NCBI GenBank assembly: GCA_964019695.1 | Contig: OZ026524.1 | Coordinates: forward strand, 32,823,550 to 32,887,549 | Length of the DNA: 64,000 nt | Source of the DNA: Loripinus fragilis | Taxonomy: Eukaryota; Mollusca; Bivalvia; Lucinida; Lucinidae | Direction: 5' to 3' | Part shown: in pieces, positions 37,138 through 51,585 of the stretch | How the letters are laid out: the number at the start of each line of letters is the position of its first letter | How positions within the stretch are numbered: the stretch's first letter is position 1 | Notes under the pieces: generated by a model | The model's database searches: none | What the model was told of the DNA's origin: nothing | The model's input: only the letters and a program-made list of their open reading frames with translations | Made by a program: the position numbers and the translations under genes

Positions 37138-38619
37138 GTAGTGTTCATAGACTGTCTGTTAGTGTAACTACACTGTCTATTAATGTAGCTACACTGTCTT
37201 ATAGTGTTCCTAGACTGTCTATTAGTGTAGCTAGATTGTCTATTACTGTAGCTACTCTGTCTTATAGTGTTCCTAGACTGTCTATTAGTGTAGCTAGACT
37301 GTCTATTAGTGTAGCTCCACTGTCTTTTAGTGTTCATAGACTGTCTGTTAGTGTAGCTAGACTGTCTATTAGTGTAGCTACACTGTCTTATAGTGTTCAT
37401 AGAGTGTCTATTAGTGTAGCTAGATTGTCTATTAGTGTAGCTACACTATCTAATAGTGTTCCTAGACTGTCTACTAGTGTAGCTAGACTGTCTATTATAG
37501 TAGCTACACTGTCTAATAGTGTTCCTAGACTGTCTTTTAGTGTAGCTAGATTGTCTATCAATATAGCTACACTGACTATTAGTTTTCATAGACGGTCTTT
37601 TAGTGTAGCTAGACTGTCTACTAGTGTAGCTACATTGTCTATTGATGTTCCTAGACTGTCCGTTAGTGAAGCTAGATTGACTATCAATGTAGCTACACTG
37701 TCTATTAGCTTTCTTATACTGTCTGTTAGTGTAGCTACACTGTCTATTAGTGTTCATATACTGTCTGTTAGTGTAGCTAGACTGTCTATCAGTGTAGCTA
37801 CACTGTCTAATAGTGTTCCTAGACTGTCTATTAGTGTAGGTAGATTGTCTATTAGTGTAGCTACACTGTCTAATAGTGTTCCTAGACTGTCTATTAGTGT
37901 AGCTAGACTGTCTATTAGTGTAGCTACACTGTCTAATAGTGTTCCTAGACTGTCTATTATTGTAGGTAGATTTTGCATCAATACAGCTACACTGTCTATT
38001 AGTTTTCATAGACAGTCTGTAAGTGTAGCTAGACTGTCTACTAGTGTAGCTACATTGTCTATTGATGTTCCTAGACTGTCCGTTAGTGTAGCTAGATTGT
38101 CTATCAATGTAGCTACACTCTCTTTTAATTTTCTTATACTGTCTGTTAGAGTAGCTACACTGTCTATTAGTGTTCATATTATGTCTGTTCGTGTAGCTAG
38201 CCTGTCTTTTAGTGTAGCTACACTGTCTAATAGTGTTCCTAGACTGTCTATTAGTGTAGCTAGATTGTCTCTCAATATAGCTACACTGTCTATTAGTTTT
38301 CCTATACTGTCTGTTAGTGTAGCTAGACTGTCTACTAGTGTAGCTACATTGTCTATTAGTGTTCCTAGACTGTCTATTAGTATAGCTAGACTGTCTATTA
38401 GAGTAGCTAGATTGTCTATCAATATAGCTACACTGTCTATTAGTTTTCCTATACTGTATGTTAGTGTAGCTAGACTGTCTACTAGTGTAGCTACATGGTC
38501 TATTGATGTTCCTAGACTATCCGTTAGTGTAGCTAGATTGTCTATCAATGTAGCTACACTGTCTATTAGTTTTCTTATACTGTCTGTTAGAGTAGCTACA
38601 CTGTCTATTTGTTTTCATC
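37138..38619. repeat. 1,658-bp duplication, copy 2, with a 63-bp deletion
   Basis: This copy lacks 63 bp (one trimer) near 37,940 that the first copy has at about 36,280-36,345. It lies between A at 37024 and A at 38619, an interval that has lost landmark B. Confidence 0.88.
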
Positions 38620-39964
38620 GACGGTCTATTAGTTAGCTACACTGTCTATTAGAGTTCATAGACTGTCTGTTAGTGAAGCTAGACTGTCTATTAGTGTAGC
38701 TACACTGTCTAATAGTGTTCCTAGACTGTCTATTAGTGTAGCTAGACTGTCTACTAGTGTAGCTACACTGTCTTATAGTGTTCCTAGACTGTCTATTAGT
38801 GTAGCTAGACTGTCTATTAGTGTAGCTACACTGTCTAATAGTGTTCTTAGACTGTCTATTAGTGTAGCTAGACTGTCTATTAGAGTAGCTACACTGTCTA
38901 ATAGTGTTCCTACACTGTCTATTAGTGTAGCTACACTGTCTAATAGTGTTCCTAGACTGTCTGTTAGCGTAACTAGATTGTTTATCAATGTAGCTACACT
39001 GTCTATTTGTTTTCATAGACGGTCTATTAGAGAAGCTACACCGTCTATAAGTGTTCATAGACTGTCTGTTAGTGTAGCTAGACTGTCTATAAATGTAGCT
39101 ACACTGTCTTATAGTGTTCCTAGACTGTCTATTAGTGAAGCTAGATTGTCTATTAGTTTAGCTACACTGTCTTATAGTGTTCCTAGACTATCTATTAGTG
39201 TAGCTAGACTGTCTATTAGTGTAGCGACACTGTCTATTAGTGTTCATAGACTGTCTGTTAGTGTAGCTAGACTGTCTATTAGTGTAGCTAAACTGTCTTA
39301 TAGTGTTCCTAGACTGTCTATTAGTGTAGCTAGATTGTCTATTAGTGTAGCTACACTGTCTAATAGTGTTCCTAGACTGTCTCCTAGTGTAGCTAGACTG
39401 TCTTTTAGAGTAGCTACACCGTCTAATAGTGTCCCTAGACTGACTATTAGTGTAGCTAGATTGTCTATCAATATAGCTAGACTGTCTATTAGTTTTTATA
39501 GACGGTCTGTTAGTGTAGCTAGACTGTCTACTAGTGTAGCTACATTGTCTATTGATGTTCCTAGACTGTCCGTTAGTGAAGCTAGATTGTCTATCAATGT
39601 AGCTACACTGTCTATTAGTTTTCTTATACTGTCTGTTAGTGTAGCTACACTGTCTATTAGTGTTCATATACTGTCTGTTAGTGTAGCTAGACTGTCTATC
39701 AGTGTAGCTACACTGTCTAATAGTGTTCTTAGACTGTCTATTAGTGTAGATAGATTGTCTATTAGTGTAGCTACACTGTCTAATAGTGTTCCTAGACTGT
39801 CTTTTAGTGTAGCTAGACTGTCTATTAGTGCAGCTACACTGTCTAATAGTGTTCGTAGACTGTCTACTAGTGTAGATAGACTGTCTATTAGTGTAGCTAC
39901 ACTGTCTAACAGTGTTCCTAGACTGTCTATTAGTGTAGCTAGATTGTCTATCAATATAGCTACA
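38620..39964. repeat. Satellite segment with landmark B at 38967
   Basis: These are ordinary monomers. From about 39,050 the segment closely resembles 42,710 onward and 46,200 onward (GAAGC monomer, ATTAGTTTAGC, GCGACACTG, GCTAAACTG, CTCCTAGTG). Confidence 0.85.
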
Positions 39965-42900
39965 CTGTCTATTAGTTTTCCTATACTGTCTGTTAGTGTA
40001 GCTAGACTGTCTACTAGTGTAGCTACATTGTCTATTAGTGTTCCTAGACTGTCTGTTAGTGTAGCTAGACTGTCTATTAGAGTAGCTAGATTGTCTATCA
40101 ATATAGCTACACTGTTTATTAGTTTTCCTATACTGTATGTTAGTGTAGCTAGACTGTCTACTAGTGTAGCTACATTGTTATTGATGTTCCTAGACTGTCC
40201 GTTAGTGTAGCTAGATTGTCTATCAATGTAGCTACACTGTCTATTAGTTTTCTTATACTGTCTGTTAGAGTAACTACACTGTCTATTTGTTTTCATCGAC
40301 GGTCTTAGACTATCAGTTAGCTACACTGTCTATTAGAGTTCATAGAATGTCTGTTAGTGTAGCTTGACTGTCTATTAGTGTAGCTACACTGTCTAATAGT
40401 GTTCCTAGACTGTCTATTAGTGTAGCTAGACTGTCTACTAGTGTAGCTACACTGTCTTATAGTGTTCCTAGACTGTCTATTAGTGTAGCTAGACTGTCTA
40501 TTAGTGTATCTTCACTGTCTAATAGTGTTCCTAGACTGTCTATTAGTGTAGCTAGACTGTCTATTTGAGTAGCTACACTGTCTATTAGTGTTCCTACACT
40601 GTCTATTAGTGTAGCTACACTGTCTAATAGTGTTCCTAGACTGTCTGTTAGCGTAACTAGATTGTTTATCAATGTAGCTACACTGTCTATTTGTTTTCAT
40701 AGACGGTCTATTAGAGAAGCTTCACTGTCTATTAGTGTTCATAGACTGTCTGTTAGTGTAGCTACACTGTCTATTAATGTAGCTACACTGTCTTATAGTG
40801 TTCCTAGACTGTCTATTAGTGTAGCTAGATTGTCTATTACTGTAGCTACTCTGTCTTATAGTGTTCCTAGACTGTCTATTAGTGTAGCTAGACTGTCTAT
40901 TAGTGTAGCTCCACTGTCTTTTAGTGTTCATAGACTGTCTGTTAGTGTAGCTAGACTAACTATTAGTGTAGCTACACTGTCTTATAGTGTTCATAGACTG
41001 TCTATTAGTGTAGCTAGATTGTCTATTAGTGTAGCTACACTATCTAATAGTGTTCCTAGACTGTCTACTAGTGTAGCTAGACTGTCTATTATAGTAGCTA
41101 CACTGTCTAATAGTGTTCCTAGACTGTCTTTTAGTGTAGCTAGATTGTCTATCAATATAGCTACACTGACTATTAGTTTTCATAGACGGTCTGTTAGTGT
41201 AGCTAGACTGTCTACTAGTGTAGCTACATTGTCTATTGATGTTCCTAGACTGTCCGTTAGTGAAGCTAGATTGACTATCAATGTAGCTACACTGTCTATT
41301 AGTTTTCTTATACTGTCTGTTAGAGTAGCTACACTCTCTATTAGTGTTCATATACTGTCTGTTAGTGTAGCTAGACTGTCTATCAGTGTAGCTACACTGT
41401 CTAATAGTGTTCCTAGACTGTCTATTAGTGTAGATAGATTATCTATTAGTGTAGCTACACTGTCTAATAGTGTTCCTAGACTGTCTTTTAGTGTAGCTAG
41501 ACTGTCTATTAGTGCAGCTACACTGTCTAATAGTGTTCGTAGACTGTCTACTAGTGTAGATAGACTGTCTTTTAGTGTAGCTACACTGTCTTATAGTGTT
41601 CCTAGACTGTCTTTTATTGTAGGTAGATTTTGCATCAATACAGCTACACTGTCTATTAGTTTTCATAGACAGTCTGTAAGTGTAGCTAGACTGTCTTCTA
41701 GTGTAGCTACATTGTCTATTGATGTTCCTAGACTGTCTGTTAGTGTAGCTAGATTGTCTATCAATGTAGCTACACTCTCTTTTAATTTTCTTATACTGTC
41801 TGTTAGAGTAGCTACACTGTCTATTAGTGTTCATATACTGTCTGCTCGTGTAGCTAGACTGTCTATTAGTGTAGCTACACTGTCTAATAGTGTTCCTAGA
41901 CTGTCTATTAGTGTAGCTAGATTGTCTATCAATATAGCTACACTGTCTATTAATTTTCCTATACTGTCTGTTAGTGTAGCTAGACTGTCTACTAGTGTAG
42001 CTACATTGTCTATTAGTGTTCCAAGACTGTCTATTAGTAAAGCTAGACTGTCTATTAGAGTAGCTAGATTGTCTATCAATATAGCTACACTGTCTATTAG
42101 TTTTCCTATACTGTATGTTAGTGTAGCTAGACTGTCTACTAGTGTAGCTACATGGTCTATTGATGTTCCTAGACTATCCGTTAGTGTAGCAGATTGTCTA
42201 TCAATGTAGCTACACTGTCTATTAGTTTTCTTATACTGTCTGTTAGAGTAGCTACACTGTCTATTTGTTTTCATCGACGGTCTATTAGTTAGCTACACTG
42301 TCTATTAGAGTTCATAGACTGTCTGTTAGTGAAGCTAGACTGTCTATTAGTGTAGCTACACTGTCTAATAGTGTTCCTAGACTGTCTATTAGTGTAGCTA
42401 GACTGTCTACTAGTGTAGCTACACTGTCTTATAGTGTTCCTAGACTGTCTATTAGTGTAGCTAGACTGTCTATTAGTGTAGCTACACTGTCTAATAGTGT
42501 TCCTAGACTGTCTATTATTGTAGCTAGACTGTCTATTAGAGTAGCTACACTGTCTAATAGTGTTCCTAGACTGTCTATTAGTGTAGCTACACTGTCTAAT
42601 AGTGTTCCTAGACTGTCTGTTAGCGTAACTAGATTGTTTATCAATGTAGCTACACTGTCTATTTGTTTTCATAGACGGTCTATTTGAGAAGCTACACCGT
42701 CTATAAGTGTTCATAGACTGTCTGTTAGTGTAGCTAGACTGTCTATTAATGTAGCTACACTGTCTTATTGTGTTCCTAGACTGTCTATTAGTGAAGCTAG
42801 ATTGTCTATTAGTTTAGCTACACTGTCTTATAGTGTTCCTAGACTGTCTATTAGTGTAGCTAGACTGTCTATTAGTGTAGCGACACTGTCTATTAGTGTT

Positions 42901-43453
42901 CATAGACTGTCTGTTAGTGTAGCTAGACTGTCTATTAGTGTAGCTAAACTGTCTTATAGTGTTCCTAGACTGTCTATTAGTGTAGCTAGATTGTCTATTA
43001 GTGTAGCTACACTGTCTAATAGTGTTCCTAGACTGTCTCCTAGTGTAGCTAGACTGTCTATTAGAGTAGCTACACCGTCTAATAGTGTCCCTAGACTGAC
43101 TATTAGTGTAGCTAGATTGTCTATCAATATAGCTAGACTGTCTATTAGTTTTTATAGACGGTCTGTTAGTGTAGCTAGACTGTCTACTAGTGTAGCTACA
43201 TTGTCTATTGATGTTCCTAGACTGTCCGTTAGTGAAGCTAGATTGTCTATCAATGTAGCTACACTGTCTATTAGTTTTCTTATACTGTCTGTTAGTGTAG
43301 CTACACTGTCTATTAGTGTTCATATACTGTCTGTTAGTGTAGCTAGACTGTCTATCAGTGTAGCTACACTGTCTAATAGTGTTCCTAGACTGTCTATTAG
43401 TGTAGATAGATTGTCTATTAGTGTAGCTACACTGTCTAATAGTGTTCCTAGAC
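39965..43453. repeat. 3,489-bp tandem duplication, copy 1
   Basis: Copy 1 of the longest tandem period seen, with A at 40297 and 42275 and B at 40651 and 42623. The pairs of A and B landmarks repeat at exactly +3,489. It carries a 2-bp loss near 40,180 (ACATTGTTATTG) not found in copy 2, plus a one-base loss GTGTAGCAGATTG near 42,190 that is shared. Confidence 0.88.
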
Positions 43454-46400
43454 TGTCTATTAGTTTTCCTATACTGTCTGTTAGTGTAGCTAGACTGTCT
43501 ACTAGTGTAGCTACATTGTCTATTAGTGTTCCTAGACTGTCTGTTAGTGTAGCTAGACTGTCTATTAGAGTAGCTAAATTGTCTATCAATATAGCTACAC
43601 TGTTTATTAGTTTTCCTATACTGTATGTTAGTGTAGCTAGACTGTCTACTAGTGTAGCTACATTGTCTATTGATGTTCCTAGACTGTCCGTTAGTGTAGC
43701 TAGATTGTCTATCAATGTAGCTACACTGTCTATTAGTTTTCTTATACTGTCTGTTAGAGTTGCTACACTGTCTATTTGTTTTCATCGACGGTCTTAGACT
43801 ATTAGTTAGCTACACTGTCTATTAGAGTTCATAGAATGTCTGTTAGTGTAGCTTGACTGTCTATTAGTGTAGCTACACTGTCTAATAGTGTTCCTAGACT
43901 GTCTATTAGTGTAGCTAGACTGTCTACTAGTGTAGCTACACTGTCTTATAGTGTTCCTAGACTGTCTATTAGTGTAGCTAGACTGTCTATTAGTGTAGCT
44001 ACACTGTCTAATAGTGTTCCTAGACTGTCTATTAGTGTAGCTAGACTGTCTATTTGAGTAGCTACACTGTCTATTAGTGTTCCTAGACTGTCTATTAGTG
44101 TAGCTACACTGTCTAATAGTGTTCCTAGACTGTCTGTTAGCGTAACTAGATTGTTTATCAATGTAGCTACACTGTCTATTTGTTTTCATAGACGGTCTAT
44201 TAGAGAAGCTACACTGTCTATTAGTGTTCATAGACTGTCTGTTAGTGTAGCTACACTGTCTATTAATGTAGCTACACTGTCTTATAGTGTTCCTAGACTG
44301 TCTATTAGTGTAGCTAGATTGTCTATTACTGTAGCTACTCTGTCTTATAGTGTTCCTAGACTGTCTATTAGTGTAGCTAGACTGTCTATTAGTGTAGCTC
44401 CACTGTCTTTTAGTGTTCATAGACTGTCTGTTAGTGTAGCTAGACTAACTATTAGTGTAGCTACACTGTCTTATAGTGTTCATAGACTGTCTATTAGTGT
44501 AGCTAGATTGTCTATTAGTGTAGCTACACTATCTAATAGTGTTCCTAGACTGTCTACTAGTGTAGCTAGACTGTCTATTATAGTAGCTACACTGTCTAAT
44601 AGTGTTCCTAGACTGTCTTTTAGTGTAGCTAGATTGTCTATCAATATAGCTACACTGACTATTAGTTTTCATAGACGGTCTGTTAGTGTAGCTAGACTGT
44701 CTACTAGTGTAGCTACATTGTCTATTGATGTTCCTAGACTGTCCGTTAGTGAAGCTAGATTGACTATCAATGTAGCTACACTGTCTATTAGTTTTCTTAT
44801 ACTGTCTGTTAGTGTAGCTACACTCTCTATTAGTGTTCATATACTGTCTGTTAGTGTAGCTAGACTGTCTATCAGTGTAGCTACACTGTCTAATAGTGTT
44901 CCTAGACTGTCTATTAGTGTAGATAGATTATCTATTAGTGTAGCTACACTGTCTAATAGTGTTCCTAGACTGTCTTTTAGTGTAGCTAGACTGTCTATTA
45001 GTGCAGCTACACTGTCTAATAGTGTTCGTAGACTGTCTACTAGTGTAGATAGACTGTCTATTAGTGTAGCTACACTGTCTAATAGTGTTCCTAGACTGTC
45101 TATTATTGTAGGTAGATTTTGCATCAATACAGCTACACTGTCTATTAGTTTTCATAGACAGTCTGTAAGTGTAGCTAGACTGTCTACTAGTGTAGCTACA
45201 TTGTCTATTGATGTTCCTAGACTGTCTGTTAGTGTAGCTAGATTGTCTATCAATGTAGCTACACTCTCTTTTAATTTTCTTATACTGTCTGTTAGAGTAG
45301 CTACACTGTCTATTAGTGTTCATATACTGTCTGTTCGTGTAGCTAGACTGTCTATTAGTGTAGCTACACTGTCTAATAGTGTTCCTAGACTGTCTATTAG
45401 TGTAGCTAGATTGTCTATCAATATAGCTACACTGTCTATTAGTTTTCCTATACTGTCTGTTAGTGTAGCTAGACTGTCTACTAGTGTAGCTACATTGTCT
45501 ATTAGTGTTCCTAGACTGTCTATTAGTAAAGCTAGACTGTCTATTAGAGTAGCTAGATTGTCTATCAATATAGCTACACTGTCTATTAGTTTTCCTATAC
45601 TGTATGTTAGTGTAGCTAGACTGTCTACTAGTGTAGCTACATGGTCTATTGATGTTCCTAGACTATCCGTTAGTGTAGCAGATTGTCTATCAATGTAGCT
45701 ACACTGTCTATTAGTTTTCTTATACTGTCTGTTAGAGTAGCTACACTGTCTATTTGTTTTCATCGACGTTCTATTAGTTAGCTACACTGTCTATTAGAGT
45801 TCATAGACTGTCTGTTAGTGAAGCTAGACTGTCTATTAGTGTAGCTACACTGTCTAATAGTGTTCCTAGACTGTCTATTAGTGTAGCTAGACTGTCTACT
45901 AGTGTAGCTACACTGTCTTATAGTGTTCCTAGACTGTCTATTAGTGTAGCTAGACTGTCTATTAGTGTAGCTACACTGTCTAATAGTGTTCCTAGACTGT
46001 CTATTAGTGTAGCTAGACTGTCTATTAGAGTAGCTACACTGTCTAATAGTGTTCCTAGACTGTCTATTAGTGTAGCTACACTGTCTAATAGTGTTCCTAG
46101 ACTGTCTGTTAGCGTAACTAGATTGTTTATCAATGTAGCTACACTGTCTATTTGTTTTCATAGACGGTCTATTTGAGAAGCTACACCGTCTATAAGTGTT
46201 CATAGACTGTCTGTTAGTGTAGCTAGACTGTCTATTAATGTAGCTACACTGTCTTATAGTGTTCCTAGACTGTCTATTAGTGAAGCTAGATTGTCTATTA
46301 GTTTAGCTACACTGTCTTATAGTGTTCCTAGACTGTCTATTAGTGTAGCTAGACTGTCTATTAGTGTAGCGACACTGTCTATTAGTGTTCATAGACTGTC

Positions 46401-46942
46401 TGTTAGTGTAGCTAGACTGTCTATTAGTGTAGCTAAACTGTCTTATAGTGTTCCTAGACTGTCTATTAGTGTAGCTAGATTGTCTATTAGTGTAGCTACA
46501 CTGTCTAATAGTGTTCCTAGACTGTCTCCTAGTGTAGCTAGACTGTCTATTAGAGTAGCTACACCGTCTAATAGTGTCCCTAGACTGACTATTAGTGTAG
46601 CTAGATTGTCTATCAATATAGCTAGACTGTCTATTAGTTTTTATAGACGGTCTGTTAGTGTAGCTAGACTGTCTACTAGTGTAGCTACATTGTCTATTGA
46701 TGTTCCTAGACTGTCCGTTAGTGAAGCTAGATTGTCTATCAATGTAGCTACACTGTCTATTAGTTTTCTTATACTGTCTGTTAGTGTAGCTACACTGTCT
46801 ATTAGTGTTCATATACTGTCTGTTAGTGTAGCTAGACTGTCTATCAGTGTAGCTACACTGTCTAATAGTGTTCCTAGACTGTCTATTAGTGTAGATAGAT
46901 TGTCTATTAGTGTAGCTACACTGTCTAATAGTGTTCCTAGAC
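43454..46942. repeat. 3,489-bp tandem duplication, copy 2
   Basis: A is at 43786 and 45764 and B at 44140 and 46112. The A at 43786 has a 6-bp insertion (CGGTCTTAGACTATTAG for CGGTCTATTAG), also present at 51265 and 53013 and, with one change, at 40297. The region from about 43,470 is duplicated again at 52,697. Confidence 0.88.
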
Positions 46943-47810
46943 TGTCTATTAGTGTAGCTAGACTGTCTATTAGTGTAGCTACACTGTCTAATAGTGTTCC
47001 TAGACTGTCTCCTAGTGTAGATAGACTGTCTATTAGTGTAGCTACACTGTCTTATAGTGTTCCTAGACTGTCTATTAGTGTAGCTAGATTGTGTATCAAT
47101 ATAGCTACACTGTCTATTAGTTTTCATAGACGGTCTGTTAGTGTAGCTAGACTGTCTACTAGTGTAGCTACATTGTCTATTGATGTTCCTAGACTGTCCG
47201 TTAGTGTAGCTAGATTGTCTATCAATGTAGCTACACTGTCTTTTAATTTTCTTATACAGTCTGTTAGAGTAGCTACACTGTCTATTAGTGTTCATATACT
47301 GTCTGTTCGTGTAGCTAGACTGTCTATTAGTGTAGCTACACTGTCTAATAGTGTTCCTAGACTGTCTTTTAGTGTAGCTAGATTGTCTATCAATATAGCT
47401 ACACTGTCTATTAGTTTTCCTATACTGTCTGTTAGTGTAGCTAGACTGTCTACTAGTGTAGCTACATTGTCTATTAGTGTTCCTAGACTGTCTATTAGGG
47501 TAGCTAGACTGTCTATTAGAGTAGCTAGATTTTCTATCAATATAGCTACACTGTCTATTAGTTTTCCTATACTGTATGTTAGTGTAGCTAGACTGTCTAC
47601 TAGTGTAGCTACATTGTCTATTGATGTTCCTAGACTGTCCGTTAGTGTAGCTAGATTGTCTATCAATGTAGCTACACTGTCTATTAGTTTTCTTATACTG
47701 TCTGTTAGAGTAGCTACATTGTCTATTTGTTTTCATCGACGGTCTATTAGTTAGCTACACTGTCTATTAGAGTTCATAGACTGTCTGTTAGTGTAGCTAG
47801 ACTGTCTATA
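43470..47810. repeat. 4.3-kb block duplicated at 52697-57036 (offset 9,227)
   Basis: Landmarks A 43786, 45764 and 47737 correspond to 53013, 54991 and 56963, and B 44140 and 46112 to 53367 and 55339. The offset is 9,227, then 9,226 after a single-base indel. The block spans more than two higher-order units and ends just after TCTATATTAGTG, a 2-bp insertion shared at 47,807, 57,032 and 59,658. Confidence 0.88.
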
Positions 47811-47829
47811 TTAGTGTAGCTACACTGTC

Positions 47830-49837
47830 TTATAGTGTTCCTAGACTGTCTATTAGTGTAGCTAGACTGTCTATTAGAGTAGCTCCACTGTCTTTTAGTG
47901 TTCATAGACTGTCTGTTAGTGTAGCTAGACTGTCTATTAGTGTAGCTACACTGTCTTATAGTGTTCATAGACTTTCTATTAGTGTAGCTAGATTGTCTAT
48001 TAGTGTAGCTACACTATCTAATAGTGTTCCTAGACTGTCTTTTAGTGTAGCTAGATTGTCTATCAATATAGCTACATTGACTATTAGTTTTCATAGACGG
48101 TCTGTTAGTGTAGCTAGACTGTCTACTAGTGTAGCTACATTGTCTATTGATGTTCCTAGACTGTCCGTTAGTGAAGCTAGATTGACTATCAATGTAGCTT
48201 CACTGTCTATTAGTTTTCTTATACTGTCTGTTAGTGTAGCTACACTGTCTATTAGTGTAGCGACACTGTCTAATAGTGTTCCTAGACTGTCTATTAGTGT
48301 AGATAGATTGTCTATTAGTGTAGCTACACTGTCTAATAGTGTTCCTATACTGTCTATTAGTGTAGCTAGACTGTCTGTAAGTGTAGCTACACTGTCTAAT
48401 AGTGTTCCTAGACTGTCTACTAGTGTAGATAGACTGTCTATTAGTGTAGCTACACTGTCTAATAGTGTTCCTAGACTGTCTATTATTGTAGCTAGATTTT
48501 GCATTAATATAGCTACACTGTCTATTAGGTTTCATAGACAGTCTGTTAGTGTAGTTAGACTGTCTACTAGTGTAGCTACATTGTCTATTGATGTTCCTAG
48601 ACTGTCCGTTAGTGTAGCTAGATTGTATATCAATGTAGCTACACTGTCTTTTAATTTTCTTATACTGTCTGTTAGAGTAGCTACACTGTCTATTAGTGTT
48701 CATATACTGTCTGTTCGTATAGCTAGACTGTCTATTAGTGTAGCTACACTGTCTAATAGTGTTCCTAGACTGTCTATTAGTGTAGCTAGATTGTCTATCA
48801 ATATAGCTACACTGTCTATTAGTTTTCCTATACTGTATGTTAGTGTAGCTAGACTGTCTACTAGTGTAGCTACATTGTCTATTAGTGTTCCTAGACTGTC
48901 TATTAGTATAGCTAGACTGTCTATTAGAGTAGCTAGATTGTCTATCAATATAGCTACACTGTCTATTAGTTTTCCTATACTGTATGTTAGTGTAGCTAGA
49001 CTGTCTACTAGTGTAGCTACATGGTCTATTGATGTTCCTAGACTATCCGTTAGTGTAGCTTGATTGTCTATTACTGTAGCTACACTGTCTATTAGTTTTC
49101 TTATACTGTCTGTTAGAGTAGCTACACTGTCTATTTGTTTTCATCGACGGTCTATTAGTTAGCTACACTGTCTATTAGAGTTCATAGACTGTCTGTTAGT
49201 GAAGCTAGACTGTCTATTAGTGTAGCTAAACTGTCTAATAGTGTTCCTAGACTGTCAATTAGTGTAGCTAGACTGTCTACTAGTGTAGCTACACTGTCAT
49301 ATAGTGTTCCTAGACTGTCTATTAGTGTAGCTACACTGTCTAATAGTTTTCCTAGACTGTCTATTAGTGTAGCTAGACTGTCTACTAGTGTAGCTACACT
49401 GTCATATAGTGTTCCTAGACTGTCTATTAGTGTAGCTACACTGTCTAATAGTGATCCTAGACTGTCTATTAGTGTAGCTAGACTGTCTAATAGTGTTCCT
49501 AGACTGTCTGTTAGCCTAACTAGATTGTTTATCAATGTAGCTACATTGTCTTTTTATTTTCATAGACGGTCTATTAGAGAAGCTACACTGTCTATAAGTG
49601 TTCATAGACTGTCTGTTAGTGTAGCTAGACTGTCTATTAATGTAGCTACACTGTCTTAAAGTGTTCCTAGACTGTCTGTTAGTGAAGCTAGATTGTCTAT
49701 TAGTGTAGCTACACTGTCTTATAGTGTTCCTAGACTGTCTATTAGTGTAGCTAGACTGTCTATTAGTGTAGCGACACTGTCTATTAGTGTTCATAGACTG
49801 TCTGTTAGTGTAGCTAGACTGTCTATTAGTGTAGCTA
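47830..49837. repeat. Block homologous to about 60207-62256 (offset 12,377 then 12,419)
   Basis: A at 49145 matches A at 61522, with a two-monomer difference appearing near 49,340. Shared variants are GCATTAATATAG, ATTAGGTTTCATAG, GTGTAGTTAGAC, GCTTGATTGTCTATTACTG and TGTCATATAGTG. Relative to 57,050-57,575, this copy lacks about 525 bp (25 monomers). Landmark B at 49514 is mutated to GCCTAAC. Confidence 0.85.
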
Positions 49838-51585
49838 CACTGTCTTATAGTGTTCCTAGACTGTCTATTAGTGTAGCTAGATTGTCTATTAGTGTAGCTA
49901 CACTGTCTAATAGTGTTCCTAGACTGTCTCCTAGTGTAGCTAGACTGTCTATTAGAGTAGCTACACCGTCTAATAGTGTCCCTAGACTGACTATTAGTGT
50001 AGCTAGATTGTCTATCAATATAGCTAGACTGTCTATTAGTTTTTATAGACGGTCTGTTAGTGTAGCTAGACTGTCTACTAGTGTAGCTACATTGTCTATT
50101 GATGTTCCTAGACTGTCCGTTAGTGAAGCTAGATTGTCTATCAATGTAGCTACACTGTCTATTAGTTTTCTTATACTGTCTGTTAGTGTAGCTACACTGT
50201 CTATTAGTGTTCATATACTGTCTGTTAGTGTAGCTAGACTGTCTATCAGTGTAGCTACACTGTCTAATAGTGTTCCTAGACTGTCTATTAGTGTAGATAG
50301 ATTGTCTATTAGTGTAGCTACACTGTCTAATAGTGTTCCTAGACTGTCTATTAGTGTAGCTAGACTGTCTATTAGTGTAGCTACACTGTCTAATAGTGTT
50401 CCTAGACTGTCTACTAGTGTAGATAGACTGTCTATTAGTGTAGCTACACTGTCTTATAGTGTTCCTAGACTGTCTATTAGTGTAGCTAGATTGTGTATCA
50501 ATATAGCTACACTGTCTATTAGTTTTCATAGACGGTCTTTTAGTGTAGCTAGACTGTCTACTAGTGTAGCTACATTGTCTATTGATGTTCCTAGACTGTC
50601 CGTTAGTGTAGCTAGATTGTCTATCAATGTAGCTACACTGTCTTTTAATTTTCTTATACAGTCTGTTAGAGTAGCTAAACTGTCTATTAGTGTTCATATA
50701 CTGTCTGTTCGTGTATCTAGACTGTCTATTAGTTTACCTACACTGTCTAATAGTGTTCATAGACTGTCTATTAGTGTAGCTAGACTGTGTATTAGTGTAG
50801 CTACACTGTCTAATAGTGTTCCTAGAATGTCTACTAGTGTAGATAGACTGTCTATTAGTGTAGCTACACTGTCTAACAGTGTTCCTAGACTGTCTATTAG
50901 TGTAGCTAGATTGTCTATCAATATAGCTACACTGTCTATTAGTTTTCCTATACTGTCTGTTAGTGTAGCTAGACTGTCTACTAGTGTAGCTACATTGTCT
51001 ATTAGTGTTCCTAGACTGTCTATTAGTGTAGCTAGACTGTCTATTAGAGTAGCTAGATTGTCTATCAATATAGCTACACTGTTTATTAGTTTTCCTATAC
51101 TGTATGTTAGTGTAGCTAGACTGTCTACTAGTGTAGCTACATTGTCTATTGATGTTCCTAGACTGTCCGTTAGTGTAGCTAGATTGTCTATCAATGTAGC
51201 TACACTGTCTATTAGTTTTCTTATACTGTCTGTTAGAGTAGCTACACTGTCTATTTGTTTTCATCGACGGTCTTAGACTATTAGTTAGCTACACTGTCTA
51301 TTAGAGTTCATAGAATGTCTGTTAGTGTAGCTTGACTGTCTATTAGTGTAGCTACACTGTCTAATAGTGTTCCTAGACTGTCTATTAGTGTAGCTAGACT
51401 GTCTACTAGTGTAGCTACACTGTCTTATAGTGTTCCTAGACTGTCTATTAGTGTAGCTAGACTGTCTATTAGTGTAGCTACACTGTCTAATAGTGTTCCT
51501 AGACTGTCTATTAGTGTAGCTAGACTGTCTATTTGAGTAGCTACACTGTCTATTAGTGTTCCTAGACTGTCTATTAGTGTAGCTA
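49838..51585. repeat. 1,748-bp tandem duplication, copy 1
   Basis: Copy 1 of a near-identical tandem pair, containing A at 51265 in the 6-bp-insertion form and no landmark B. The private combination ATTAGTTTACCTACAC, GACTGTGTATTAG and TAGAATGTCTACTAG occurs in both copies. The period is 83 monomers plus 5, the sum of the 6-bp insertion and a one-base loss. Confidence 0.9.
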